From: an uncultured Clostridia bacterium
GTDB lineage: Bacteria > Bacillota > Clostridia > Oscillospirales > Oscillospiraceae
Length of the DNA: 55,188 nt
Assembly: GCA_945877515.1 (NCBI GenBank)
Contig: CAMCSE010000008.1
Coordinates: 1 to 55,188, forward strand
Direction of reading: 5' to 3'
The notes under the pieces are model-generated. The model worked only from the letters and a program-made list of their open reading frames with translations. It ran no database searches and was not told where the DNA came from. Both the position numbers and the translations under genes were made by a program. Of the stretch, positions 1 to 9,000 are shown one piece after another (the stretch's first letter is position 1; each line of letters opens with the position of its first letter).

Positions 1-44
1 ATTTCTGCCTGTCTCGTGGGCTCGGAGATGTGTATAAGAGACAG
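1..44 (+). other. Illumina Nextera i7 adapter remnant (end of P7, index, transposase adapter/mosaic end)
   Basis: 11-44 reads GTCTCGTGGGCTCGGAGATGTGTATAAGAGACAG, the Nextera read-2 transposase adapter; 3-10 TTCTGCCT matches the i7 index N703 as I recall it; 1-2 'AT' fits the end of P7. Confidence 0.97.
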
Positions 45-67
45 GTATGGCGTATCACAGCAAACGG

Positions 68-1861
68 TCAGTCGCGGCTCTTGCTGTCCACGACCTCATG
101 GAGCTTGGCCGCAAAATCATTGAGGCTCATGGCGCCCAGATCCTCACCCTTGCGGGTACGGACGGAGACGGTACCGGCTTCCATATCCCGGTCGCCTACC
201 ACCAGCATGAAGGGGATCTTCTCCAGCGTGGCCTCGCGGATCTTCTTGCCGACCTTCTCGTTGCGGCTGTCCACCTCCACCCGGAAGCCCTGCTTGCGCA
301 GTTCCTCCGCCTGCTGCGTGCAATAGTCGGCGGCGCGGTCGGTAATGGGCAGGAAGCGCACCTGCTCGGGCATCATCCAGGTAGGCAGCGCACCGGCATA
401 CTCCTCGATCAGATAGGCCAGAGTACGCTCGTAGCAGCCCAGAGACGTGCGGTGGATGATATAGGGCAGCGCCTTGTTGCCGTTTTCATCAATATAGTAC
501 ATGCCGAAGCGCTCCGCCAGCAGCATGTCGATCTGAATGGTGACCAGGGTGTCCTCTTTCCCGTACACGTTCTTGTACTGGATGTCCAGCTTGGGGCCGT
601 AGAAGGCGGCCTCGTCGATGCCGATGGAGTAGTCCACCTCCAGATCCTTCAGGATGCGCTCCATGGTGGACTGGGCATGATCCCATTGCTCGGCGGTACC
701 CTCATACTTATTGTTGGGGTTGGCGGGATCCCACTGGGAGAAGCGGAAGGTGCACTTGTCCAGCATGCCCACGGTGCCAAGGAAGTATTTGGCCAGGGCC
801 AGACAGCCCTTGAACTCCTCCTCCAGCTGGTCGGGACGCAGCACCAGATGGCCCTCGGAGATGGTGAACTGGCGGACGCGGATCAGGCCGTGCATCTCAC
901 CGGAATCCTCGTTGCGGAACAGGGTGGACGTCTCGCCCAGACGCATGGGCAGATCGCGGTAGGAACGCTGGCGGTTCAAATACACCTGATACTGGAAGGG
1001 GCAGGTCATGGGACGCAGCGCGAAGCACTCCTTGGTCTCGTCATCGGGATCACCCATGATGAACATACCGTCCAGATAGTGATCCCAGTGGCCGGAGATC
1101 TTATACAGCTCACGCTTGGCCATCAGAGGCGTTTTGGTCAGCAGATAGCCGGCCTTCTGCTCGGTGTCCTCCACCCAGCGCTGCAGCAGCTGAACCACGC
1201 GGGCGCCCTTGGGCAGCAGGATGGGCAGGCCCTGACCGATGCTGTCCACCGTGGTGAAATACTCCAGCTCACGGCCCAGCTTGTTGTGGTCACGCTTCAC
1301 GGCCTCCTCGCGGGCCTTCAGGTACTCATCCAACTCCTCTTTCTTGGGGAAGGCCACGCCGTAAATACGCTGGAGGGTCTCGCGGTTGCTGTCGCCCCGC
1401 CAGTAAGCGGCGTTGCAGGCAGTCAGCTTAATGCCGTTGCCCTTGATGCGGCCGGTGGAATCCACATGGGGGCCGGCGCACAGATCCACGAACTCGCCCT
1501 GCCGGTAGAAGGAAATGTGGGCGTCGGCAGGCAGATCGTTGATCAGCTCCACCTTGTAGGGCTCCTCACGCTCCTCCATGAATTTGAGGGCCTCGTCCCG
1601 GGGCAGTTCAAACCGCTCCAGCTTCAGCTTTTCCTTGCAGATCTTCCGCATTTCGGCCTCGATATCCGCCAGATCGTCGGGGGTAAAGGCAAAGGGGGCG
1701 TCCATATCATAATAGAAGCCGTTGTCGATGCTGGGGCCGATGGCCAGCTTCACCTCCGGGTGCAGGCGCTTAACGGCCTGCGCCAGAATATGGGAGCAGG
1801 TATGCCAATAGGTCTTGCGGTACTGTTCGTTTTCAAAGGTGTAGTTCATTTCTTCGCTCAT
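68..1861 (-). CDS. thrS: Threonine--tRNA ligase (form lacking the N-terminal TGS domain)
   Basis: 597 aa; class II aaRS motifs (THRS-type WHTCSHILAQAVKRL, FALRPMTCPFQ..., HRTSLGCYERTLAYLIEEYAGALPTWMMPEQVR); T-box leader upstream; RBS AGGAGG before ATG. Confidence 0.96.
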   Translation of the reverse strand: MSEEMNYTFENEQYRKTYWHTCSHILAQAVKRLHPEVKLAIGPSIDNGFYYDMDAPFAFTPDDLADIEAEMRKICKEKLKLERFELPRDEALKFMEEREEPYKVELINDLPADAHISFYRQGEFVDLCAGPHVDSTGRIKGNGIKLTACNAAYWRGDSNRETLQRIYGVAFPKKEELDEYLKAREEAVKRDHNKLGRELEYFTTVDSIGQGLPILLPKGARVVQLLQRWVEDTEQKAGYLLTKTPLMAKRELYKISGHWDHYLDGMFIMGDPDDETKECFALRPMTCPFQYQVYLNRQRSYRDLPMRLGETSTLFRNEDSGEMHGLIRVRQFTISEGHLVLRPDQLEEEFKGCLALAKYFLGTVGMLDKCTFRFSQWDPANPNNKYEGTAEQWDHAQSTMERILKDLEVDYSIGIDEAAFYGPKLDIQYKNVYGKEDTLVTIQIDMLLAERFGMYYIDENGNKALPYIIHRTSLGCYERTLAYLIEEYAGALPTWMMPEQVRFLPITDRAADYCTQQAEELRKQGFRVEVDSRNEKVGKKIREATLEKIPFMLVVGDRDMEAGTVSVRTRKGEDLGAMSLNDFAAKLHEVVDSKSRD

Positions 1862-1885
1862 AAAAAGCTCCTCCTTGTCTTGGGG

Positions 1886-2125
1886 CGGGACAAAAAAATC
1901 CCCACCCCTGATGTTTTTCAGGGGTGAGGTAAAAACACTTTACTCCACGGTTCCACCCTGCTTACGGCGCTGTGCCGTCGCTCGTGTTCTCTGTAACGGG
2001 AGAATCCCGTCCTGCTCCTCGCAGGCGGCTCAGGAGTGGTACAGGCTGCGCCGCAGGCAGGACGCTTTCAGCCGGAACGTCCCTCTCTTTTGCCGTAAAC
2101 AGCAGCTTCTTCTCCGTCATTGCTT
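1886..2125 (-). ncRNA. T-box leader (thrS), with terminator
   Basis: Minus strand carries the T-box sequence AGGGTGGAACCGTGGA (1944-1959) followed by terminator hairpin CACCCCTG-AAAAACAT-CAGGGGTG...TTTTTTT (1892-1927), just upstream of thrS; candidate Thr specifier ACC at 2038-2040. Confidence 0.9.
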
Positions 2126-2202
2126 TTTGATTCTCAAATTATAGCGCCGTTTTCCCCCCTTGTCAACGGGGAAATTTTACGCTTTTTCCATGTGATGCCG
2201 AA

Positions 2203-2832
2203 TCACAGCAGCTCCGCAGCTGTATCCACGATGGTCTCCGCCCCGGCCGCCGCCAGCGCCTCACGGCCCCGGAATCCCCATGCCACGCCGATCACGGGAA
2301 GGCCGGCGTTCCGCGCGGTCTGCACGTCCACCTCGCTGTCGCCCACATACACGGCGCCCTCCTTCCCGGCGCCCAGCGCCGTCAGCGCATGGAACACCAT
2401 GTCGGGCGCGGGCTTGCGGGGTGTTTCCGGACTTTCTCCAAAGGTGGGCACACCGGGGAAGAACCGTTCTGCCAGCTCACAGGCGGCGCCGTGGGGCTTG
2501 TTGGATACGATGGCCACCTTGCAGCCCCGCTGCCGCAGCGTCTCCAGCAGCTCCGGTACGCCGGGATACGGGCAGGTCTCCACGCAGGCGTGGGCCTGAT
2601 ACCACGCCCTGTAATCCCGCATGATATCCGCAAAGCCGGGGGTTTCCTCTCCTTGCGGCAGCATGGCGGCCATCAGCTTCACCGCGCCGTTGCCCAGTCC
2701 TTTGCGTACCTGCTCTATGGTCCGCCGGGGATAGCCGTACTGCTCCAGTGTGTGGTTGACGGCGGCGGTCAGATCCGCCAGCGTATCCAGCAGCGTTCCG
2801 TCCATATCGAACAGATAGGTATTGTATATCAT
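2203..2832 (-). CDS. HAD family hydrolase, phosphoglycolate phosphatase-like
   Basis: FDMDGTLLDTL motif I, SNKP, VGDSEVDVQTARNAG; start ATG 2832 preceded by GGGAGGAG. Confidence 0.9.
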   Translation of the reverse strand: MIYNTYLFDMDGTLLDTLADLTAAVNHTLEQYGYPRRTIEQVRKGLGNGAVKLMAAMLPQGEETPGFADIMRDYRAWYQAHACVETCPYPGVPELLETLRQRGCKVAIVSNKPHGAACELAERFFPGVPTFGESPETPRKPAPDMVFHALTALGAGKEGAVYVGDSEVDVQTARNAGLPVIGVAWGFRGREALAAAGAETIVDTAAELL

Positions 2833-2898
2833 AGGCCGTCTCCTCCCGTTTTTTCTTTCGCCCGATGATACCACAGGCGCAGGAAGATTGCAACCATC

Positions 2899-2935
2899 AA
2901 AAAAACCGGCCTGCACTTAAAAAGTACAGGCCGGT
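2899..2935 (-). terminator. Rho-independent terminator of the APC permease
   Basis: ACCGGCCTG/CAGGCCGGT stem followed by T-run on minus strand. Confidence 0.85.
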
Positions 2936-2963
2936 CCGGCGTTATAGGTTTTCAGAAGCGCTG

Positions 2964-4298
2964 TTACGCTTTCTTGCCTTTGAAGAAGGCGCCGATGGCT
3001 TCCACGACCACGAACACGATGAGGTACCACACCACATTCATTTTGTGGGAGTAGATGGCGGCGAACACCATGAACAAAGAGCACAGAATGGCCAGAACGG
3101 GCATCACGGTGCGCTTGAAGGTGGGCAGCGTTTTTTCCTTCATCAGTGCGATGTAAATGGGGATATACAGCGCGTACAGAGTGATGATGGGCAGCTCAGA
3201 GGAGTCGAACTTGAAGGGGCCGAAGCCTTCCATAATGGCGCCGCCGTAGAAATACAGCAGCCACAGCGCGCTCATCAGCAGGCCGAACACGGCGGAGTTG
3301 GTGGGCATGCCGGTGGATTTATCCACGTTCTTGAAGCAGGCCAGCTTCTCGTTTTCGCCGTCAGCAGCCAGATCGTACATGGCACGGGTCACGGCCATGG
3401 TCAGACCGTTGCAGGTACCCCAGCAGGAAATGACCACGAACACGAAAATCAGAGCGCCGCCTACCTGACCGAAGATGTTCTGGAACGCCATCTTGGCGCC
3501 GGCCTCGCCGCCTTCCATCATAACGGAGGACTCCACAGCGCCGGCCAGACCGATATAGTAAATAACGTATACGATGGCCACAATCACGGTGCCGACCAGC
3601 AGGGCCCGGGGCAGGTTTCTCTTGGAATCCTTCAGCTCGGAGCCGATGGAAGTGGCGCAGATCCAGCCCTCGAACGCGAAGGCCAGCGCCACGATGGCGC
3701 CGAACAGTCCGGTGCTGAAGGGCATCTCAGTGACCACATGGCTGAAGTTGAACTGGGTCATGCCGTTGGTCAGGCCCACGATGGTGCCCACGATGGCCAT
3801 CAGGAACAGAGGGATCAGCTTGATGATGGTGGTGGACACAGCAAACTTACCGGCCAGCTTGGGCGCCAAGGCGTTCATGGCATAGGTGACCACCATGAAT
3901 ACGCCGGCCAGCATCATGGTGCGGCCGCCCACCACGGCGTCGTCCCAGCCCATCAGCACGCCGAAATAGCGGGCAGGCAGCCAGCTGAGCACGGATACCA
4001 GAGAGGGATAATAGATGATGGCCATGAACCAGCCGATGTAATAGCTGAAGTTCTTACCGCAGGAAGCCTTCGCAAAGCCCACCAGACCATCCACGCCCTC
4101 GTAGTGGCCGGAGACGATGCCAAAGGTGTAAGCGCTGATGATCATGACGACGCCCATGATGATGAACGCGAGAATACCAACGCTCAGATTACCGCCGGTC
4201 TTTGTCAGGACAGCTTCTGCCTTGAAAAAGATACCGGAACCGATGACAGTGCCCACCACCAGCGCAATGGCGACAGGCAGGTTATACCGTTTTTCCAT
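2964..4298 (-). CDS. APC family amino acid permease
   Basis: 444 aa, multiple TMs, N-terminal VGTVIGSGIFFKAEAVL typical of APC transporters. Confidence 0.9.
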   Translation of the reverse strand: MEKRYNLPVAIALVVGTVIGSGIFFKAEAVLTKTGGNLSVGILAFIIMGVVMIISAYTFGIVSGHYEGVDGLVGFAKASCGKNFSYYIGWFMAIIYYPSLVSVLSWLPARYFGVLMGWDDAVVGGRTMMLAGVFMVVTYAMNALAPKLAGKFAVSTTIIKLIPLFLMAIVGTIVGLTNGMTQFNFSHVVTEMPFSTGLFGAIVALAFAFEGWICATSIGSELKDSKRNLPRALLVGTVIVAIVYVIYYIGLAGAVESSVMMEGGEAGAKMAFQNIFGQVGGALIFVFVVISCWGTCNGLTMAVTRAMYDLAADGENEKLACFKNVDKSTGMPTNSAVFGLLMSALWLLYFYGGAIMEGFGPFKFDSSELPIITLYALYIPIYIALMKEKTLPTFKRTVMPVLAILCSLFMVFAAIYSHKMNVVWYLIVFVVVEAIGAFFKGKKA

Positions 4299-4569
4299 AG
4301 TAATTACTTTCCTTTCTCACTTTCCTTAATTGTGAACAAGATCGTCTTTCTTTTCACAATCCACGTATGTGAGTATACTATGTCTTTCCTGCGGTTTCAA
4401 GCACTATTTTCACTTCAAAAGTAGAATTTCACCGAATGATTTTGTGTAATTTAGACATATGCCGCCCTTTCGCTCGCAGATCTCTTTTTTCCTTAAAGGA
4501 AATTTTTTCTTGCTGTCTATAGAATATTCGTCCTATTTCGCCAAACTATTCGGTGAATTTTTTCTTTAA

Positions 4570-4606
4570 AAGAAAATAGCGGATGGTACCCTGAAGGTAC
4601 CATCCG
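4570..4606 (-). terminator. Terminator downstream of ychF
   Basis: CGGATGGTACC/GGTACCATCCG stem and T-rich tail on minus strand. Confidence 0.75.
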
Positions 4607-4655
4607 TTGTTTTCCCTGTGTTGCATTTCACCCCCTGCAAAGGGGAATCTCCGTC

Positions 4656-5768
4656 TCATACATTGAACCGGAAGTAGATCATATCTCCATCCTTGACCAC
4701 ATATTCCTTGCCCTCAGAGCGCAGCAGGCCCTTCTCCTTGGCGGCGGCCACGCTGCCGCCGCAGGCCATCATCTCGTCAAAGTTGATGGTCTCGGCCCGG
4801 ATAAAGCCACGCTCGATATCGCTGTGGATCTTACCGGCCGCCTGCGGCGCTTTGGTACCCTTGCGGATGGTCCACGCCCGGCACTCGTCCTTGCCGTAGG
4901 TCAGGAAGGAGATCAGGCCCAGCAGCTCGTAGGAGCACTGGATCAGGCGGTCCAGACCGGATTTTTCAATGCCCAGATCCTCCAGGAACATGGCCCGCTC
5001 CTCCGGATCGTCCAGCTCCGCAATATCCTGCTCCAGCTTGGCACAGATAGGCAGCACCTGTGCGCCCTCCTTGGCGGCCAGATCCCGGACGGACTGGAAA
5101 TAGGGGTTGTCCTCATAGTGGGCAAAGCCCTCCTCGTCCATATTGGCGGCAAAGATGATGGGCTTCAGACTCAGCAGATCCGCTGTTTCGATAATAGCCC
5201 GGTCGTCGCCGCAGTCAAAGGTGCGGGCGGACTTCCCGGCGTTCAGATGCTCCGCCAGCGCCTTGAACACCTCGGCCTCGTGAAGGAACTTCTTGTCGCC
5301 CTTGGCGGCTTTGGTGGCCTTCTCCACCCGGCGGTTCACCATCTCAAGATCGGCCATGATCAGCTCCAGATCAATCGTCTCAATGTCGCCCAGCGGGTCC
5401 ACCGGTACGTTCTGGCTGGCGTCAGCTACCACATGCATGATGTTCTCGTCGTCAAAACAGCGCACCACATGAACAATGGCGTCGGTACGGCGGATGTTTT
5501 CCAGAAACTTGTTGCCAAGTCCCGCGCCCTGAGACGCACCCTTCACCAGACCGGCAATGTCCACAAACTCAATGACGGCAGGGGTTTTTTTGTCCGGCTC
5601 ATACATCTCCGCCAGCTTGTCCAGCCGTGCGTCCGGCACAGCCACCACACCCACATTCGGCTCGATGGTGCAGAAAGGATAGTTGGCGCTCTCCGCCCCG
5701 GCGTTGGTAATGGCATTAAACAGCGTGCTTTTTCCTACATTAGGTAATCCCACGATACCCAGCTTCAT
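4656..5768 (-). CDS. ychF: Redox-regulated ATPase YchF (Obg-like)
   Basis: MKLGIVGLPNVGKSTLFNAITNAGAESANYPFCTIEPNVGVVAVPD; C-terminal TGS domain. Confidence 0.97.
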   Translation of the reverse strand: MKLGIVGLPNVGKSTLFNAITNAGAESANYPFCTIEPNVGVVAVPDARLDKLAEMYEPDKKTPAVIEFVDIAGLVKGASQGAGLGNKFLENIRRTDAIVHVVRCFDDENIMHVVADASQNVPVDPLGDIETIDLELIMADLEMVNRRVEKATKAAKGDKKFLHEAEVFKALAEHLNAGKSARTFDCGDDRAIIETADLLSLKPIIFAANMDEEGFAHYEDNPYFQSVRDLAAKEGAQVLPICAKLEQDIAELDDPEERAMFLEDLGIEKSGLDRLIQCSYELLGLISFLTYGKDECRAWTIRKGTKAPQAAGKIHSDIERGFIRAETINFDEMMACGGSVAAAKEKGLLRSEGKEYVVKDGDMIYFRFNV

Positions 5769-6002
5769 ATATCATGCATCTCCTTCGGTGTGTTCTGTCT
5801 TGATGTACCATTATAGCAGATACGCCCACGGCCCTCAAGTGGTTTTTCGGAAAGTTATGTGCGGTTCATTGATTTTACTTATAGCACATACAATGATTGG
5901 AAATAAATTATTCCGTTTTCTTAACGGATTCTTAACAGAAAAATGTCGAAAAATGTGTTATGGTATGTAGATAAATTGCGTGAATCTCCATGGAGGCATC
6001 AT

Positions 6003-9000
6003 ATGAACACCTATCGCGCCGGTATCGACATCGGCTCCACCACCGTTAAGCTGGTGGTGCTGGATGACAATGACAACATCCTGTACGGCGACTACCGCCG
6101 CCATCAGGCTCACACCCAGCAAACACTGTCACAGCTGCTGCAGGAAGCCCGGGCGGCGCTGGGTGACTGCACCCTGCGGCCCGCGATTACCGGCTCCGGC
6201 TCCATCAATTTGGGTCGGGCGCTGGACATTCCTTTCGTGCAGGAGGTGGTGGCCGTCGCCTCGGCGCTGGAGCGCTGCTACCCCCAGACGGATGTGGCCA
6301 TCGAGCTGGGCGGTGAGGATGCCAAGATCATCTACTTTACCGGCGGACTGGAGGAACGCATGAACGGCGTGTGTGCCGGCGGCACCGGTTCCTTTATTGA
6401 CCAGATGGCGGCCCTGCTGCAAACCGACGCCCGCGGGTTAAACGACGCGGCGGCGGATTATAAGGAGCTGTACACCATTGCCGCCCGCTGCGGCGTGTTC
6501 GCCAAGACCGATATTCAGCCTCTTATCAACGAGGGCGCCACCCGGGCCGATCTGGCGGCCTCCATCTTTCAGGCGGTGGTGAATCAGACCATTTCCGGTC
6601 TTGCCTGCGGCAAGCCCATTCGGGGCTGCGTAGCCTTTCTGGGCGGCCCGCTGCACTTTCTGCCGGAGCTGAAAAAGGCCTTTATCCGCACGCTGCGTCT
6701 CACCCCGGAGAACATTGTTGACCCCCAGGACTCCCACCTGTTCGCCGCCATGGGCGCGGCGCTGGAAACCGATCAGGACGCGGTGCAGCGCCCTATCGGT
6801 GAGCTGATCGACCGTCTGTCTCAGGGCGTCGCCATGGCCTTTGAGATCAAGCGCCTGCCGCCTTTGTTTGCCGACAAGGCGGAATATGATACTTTCTGTG
6901 ACCGTCACGCCCGGGCGGTGGTGGCCAAGGCCGAACTTACCACCTATCAGGGCGACTGCTTTCTTGGCATCGACGCCGGCTCCACCACCACCAAGCTGGC
7001 CCTGACCGGCGCGGCGGGCGAGCTGCTGTGGTCCTACTACGCCAACAACAGCGGCAGCCCCATTCATACCGCTATGGACGCGCTGGCCCAGCTGCGCACG
7101 CTGCTGCCGCCTACCGCCCGTATCGCCCGCTCCTGCTCCACCGGCTACGGTGAGGCATTGCTGAAAGCCGCCCTCCATCTGGACGAGGGGGAGGTGGAGA
7201 CCATCGCCCATACCACGGCGGCGGCCTTCTTTGACCCGCAGGTGGACTGCGTGCTGGACATCGGCGGGCAGGATATGAAGTGCATCCGCCTGAAAAACGG
7301 CATTGTGGACAGCGTGATGCTCAACGAAGCCTGCTCCTCAGGCTGCGGTTCATTTTTAGAGAATTTTGCCAATTCTCTGGGCTTTACGGCGGCGCAGTTT
7401 GCTGACGAGGCCCTGTTCGCGCAGCATCCGGTGGATCTGGGCACCCGCTGCACCGTGTTCATGAACTCCAACGTGAAGCAGGCCCAGAAGGAGGGCGCGG
7501 CGGTATCGGATATCTCAGCCGGTCTTGCCTACTCCGTCATCAAAAACGCCCTGTTCAAGGTCATCAAGCTGGCCGACGCCCGTGAGCTGGGGCAGCACAT
7601 TGTGGTACAGGGCGGCACCTTCTATAACAAGGCGGTGCTGCGTGCCTTCGAGCGCATCGCCGGTGTGGACGCGGTGTGTCCGGATATCTCCGGGTTGATG
7701 GGTGCGTTCGGAGCGGCGCTGATCGCCCGTGACCGCTACTGCGGCCAGCCCACCACCATGCTGGATTTTGACAATGTTGCCGCCCTGACCTTCACCACAA
7801 AGACCGCCCGATGCGGCGGCTGCGAAAATAACTGCCTGCTGACCGTCAGCACCTTCTCCGACGGCGGACGGTACATCTCCGGCAACCGCTGTGAAAAGCG
7901 GGTGAAAAACGCTGCGGCGGCGGAACCGGGCGCCAATCTCATGGCCTATAAGCGCCAGCGGCTGTTTGACTATCCCGCCCTCCCGCCGGAGGAGGCCCCC
8001 CGCGGCGTCATCGGCATCCCGCGGGTGCTGAACCTGTATGAGAACTACCCCTATTGGGCCACGTTCTTCCGGGCGCTGGGCTTCCGGGTCGTGCTCTCCC
8101 CCTTCTCCACCCGTGCCATCTATGAACTGGGCATGGAGTCCATCCCCTCCGAGTCGGAGTGCTATCCCGCCAAGCTGGCCCACGGCCACGTGGAGTGGCT
8201 GGCCCAGCACGGCGTTACCACCATCTTCCACCCCTGCGTCTTTTATGAGTATCAGGAGACCCCTGACGCGCAGAACCACTACAACTGTCCCATGGTGGTG
8301 TCCTATCCGGAGAACTTGAAAAACAACGTGGAGGCCATCACCACCGGGCAGGTGCGGTATATCCGCCCCTTTATCGCCTTTACCAGCGAGAAAACGGCGG
8401 AGGACCGGCTGGTGAAGCTGTGCCGGGAGGTATGGGACATCCCGGAAAAGGAAGCTCGCTCCGCCGCCCGTCTGGCGTGGGCGGAGCAGCGCCGTGCCAA
8501 GGATGACATCCGCGCTGAGGGCCGCCGCTGCCTTGCCGAAATGGAGCGGCAGGGCAAGCAGGGCGTGGTGCTGGCCGGCCGGCCTTACCACATTGACCCG
8601 GAAATCAATCATGGCATTCCGGAGCTGATTGCCTCCTACGGCCTGTATGTGTTCACCGAGGACAGTCTGCCGCTGGACACATCGCCCCAGCGTCCCCTGC
8701 GGGTGGTGGATCAGTGGGTGTTCCACTCCCGGCTGTACGCGGCAGCGGAATTTGTGGGACACCGGAACGATCTGGAGCTGGTGCAGCTGTTCTCTTTTGG
8801 CTGCGGTCTCGACGCCGTCACCACCGATCAGGTGTGTGAGATACTGGAAAAGTGCGGCAAGCTCTATACTGTGCTGAAAATCGACGAGGTGAACAATCTG
8901 GGTGCGGCCCGCATCCGGATACGCAGTCTGCTGGCGGCCATCAACATGCGGCAGAAGCAGCACATCTGCGCCCGGCCCCAGCCGCTCTCCTATCAGCGTA

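Noticed and set aside
30-326. 98-aa ORF at the left end
   Set aside because: Begins inside adapter sequence.
47-1927. 626-aa plus-strand ORF opposite thrS
   Set aside because: Shadow ORF of a GC-rich gene; composition is low-complexity His/Gln/Leu-rich, and it starts at the adapter junction. thrS on the other strand is unmistakable.
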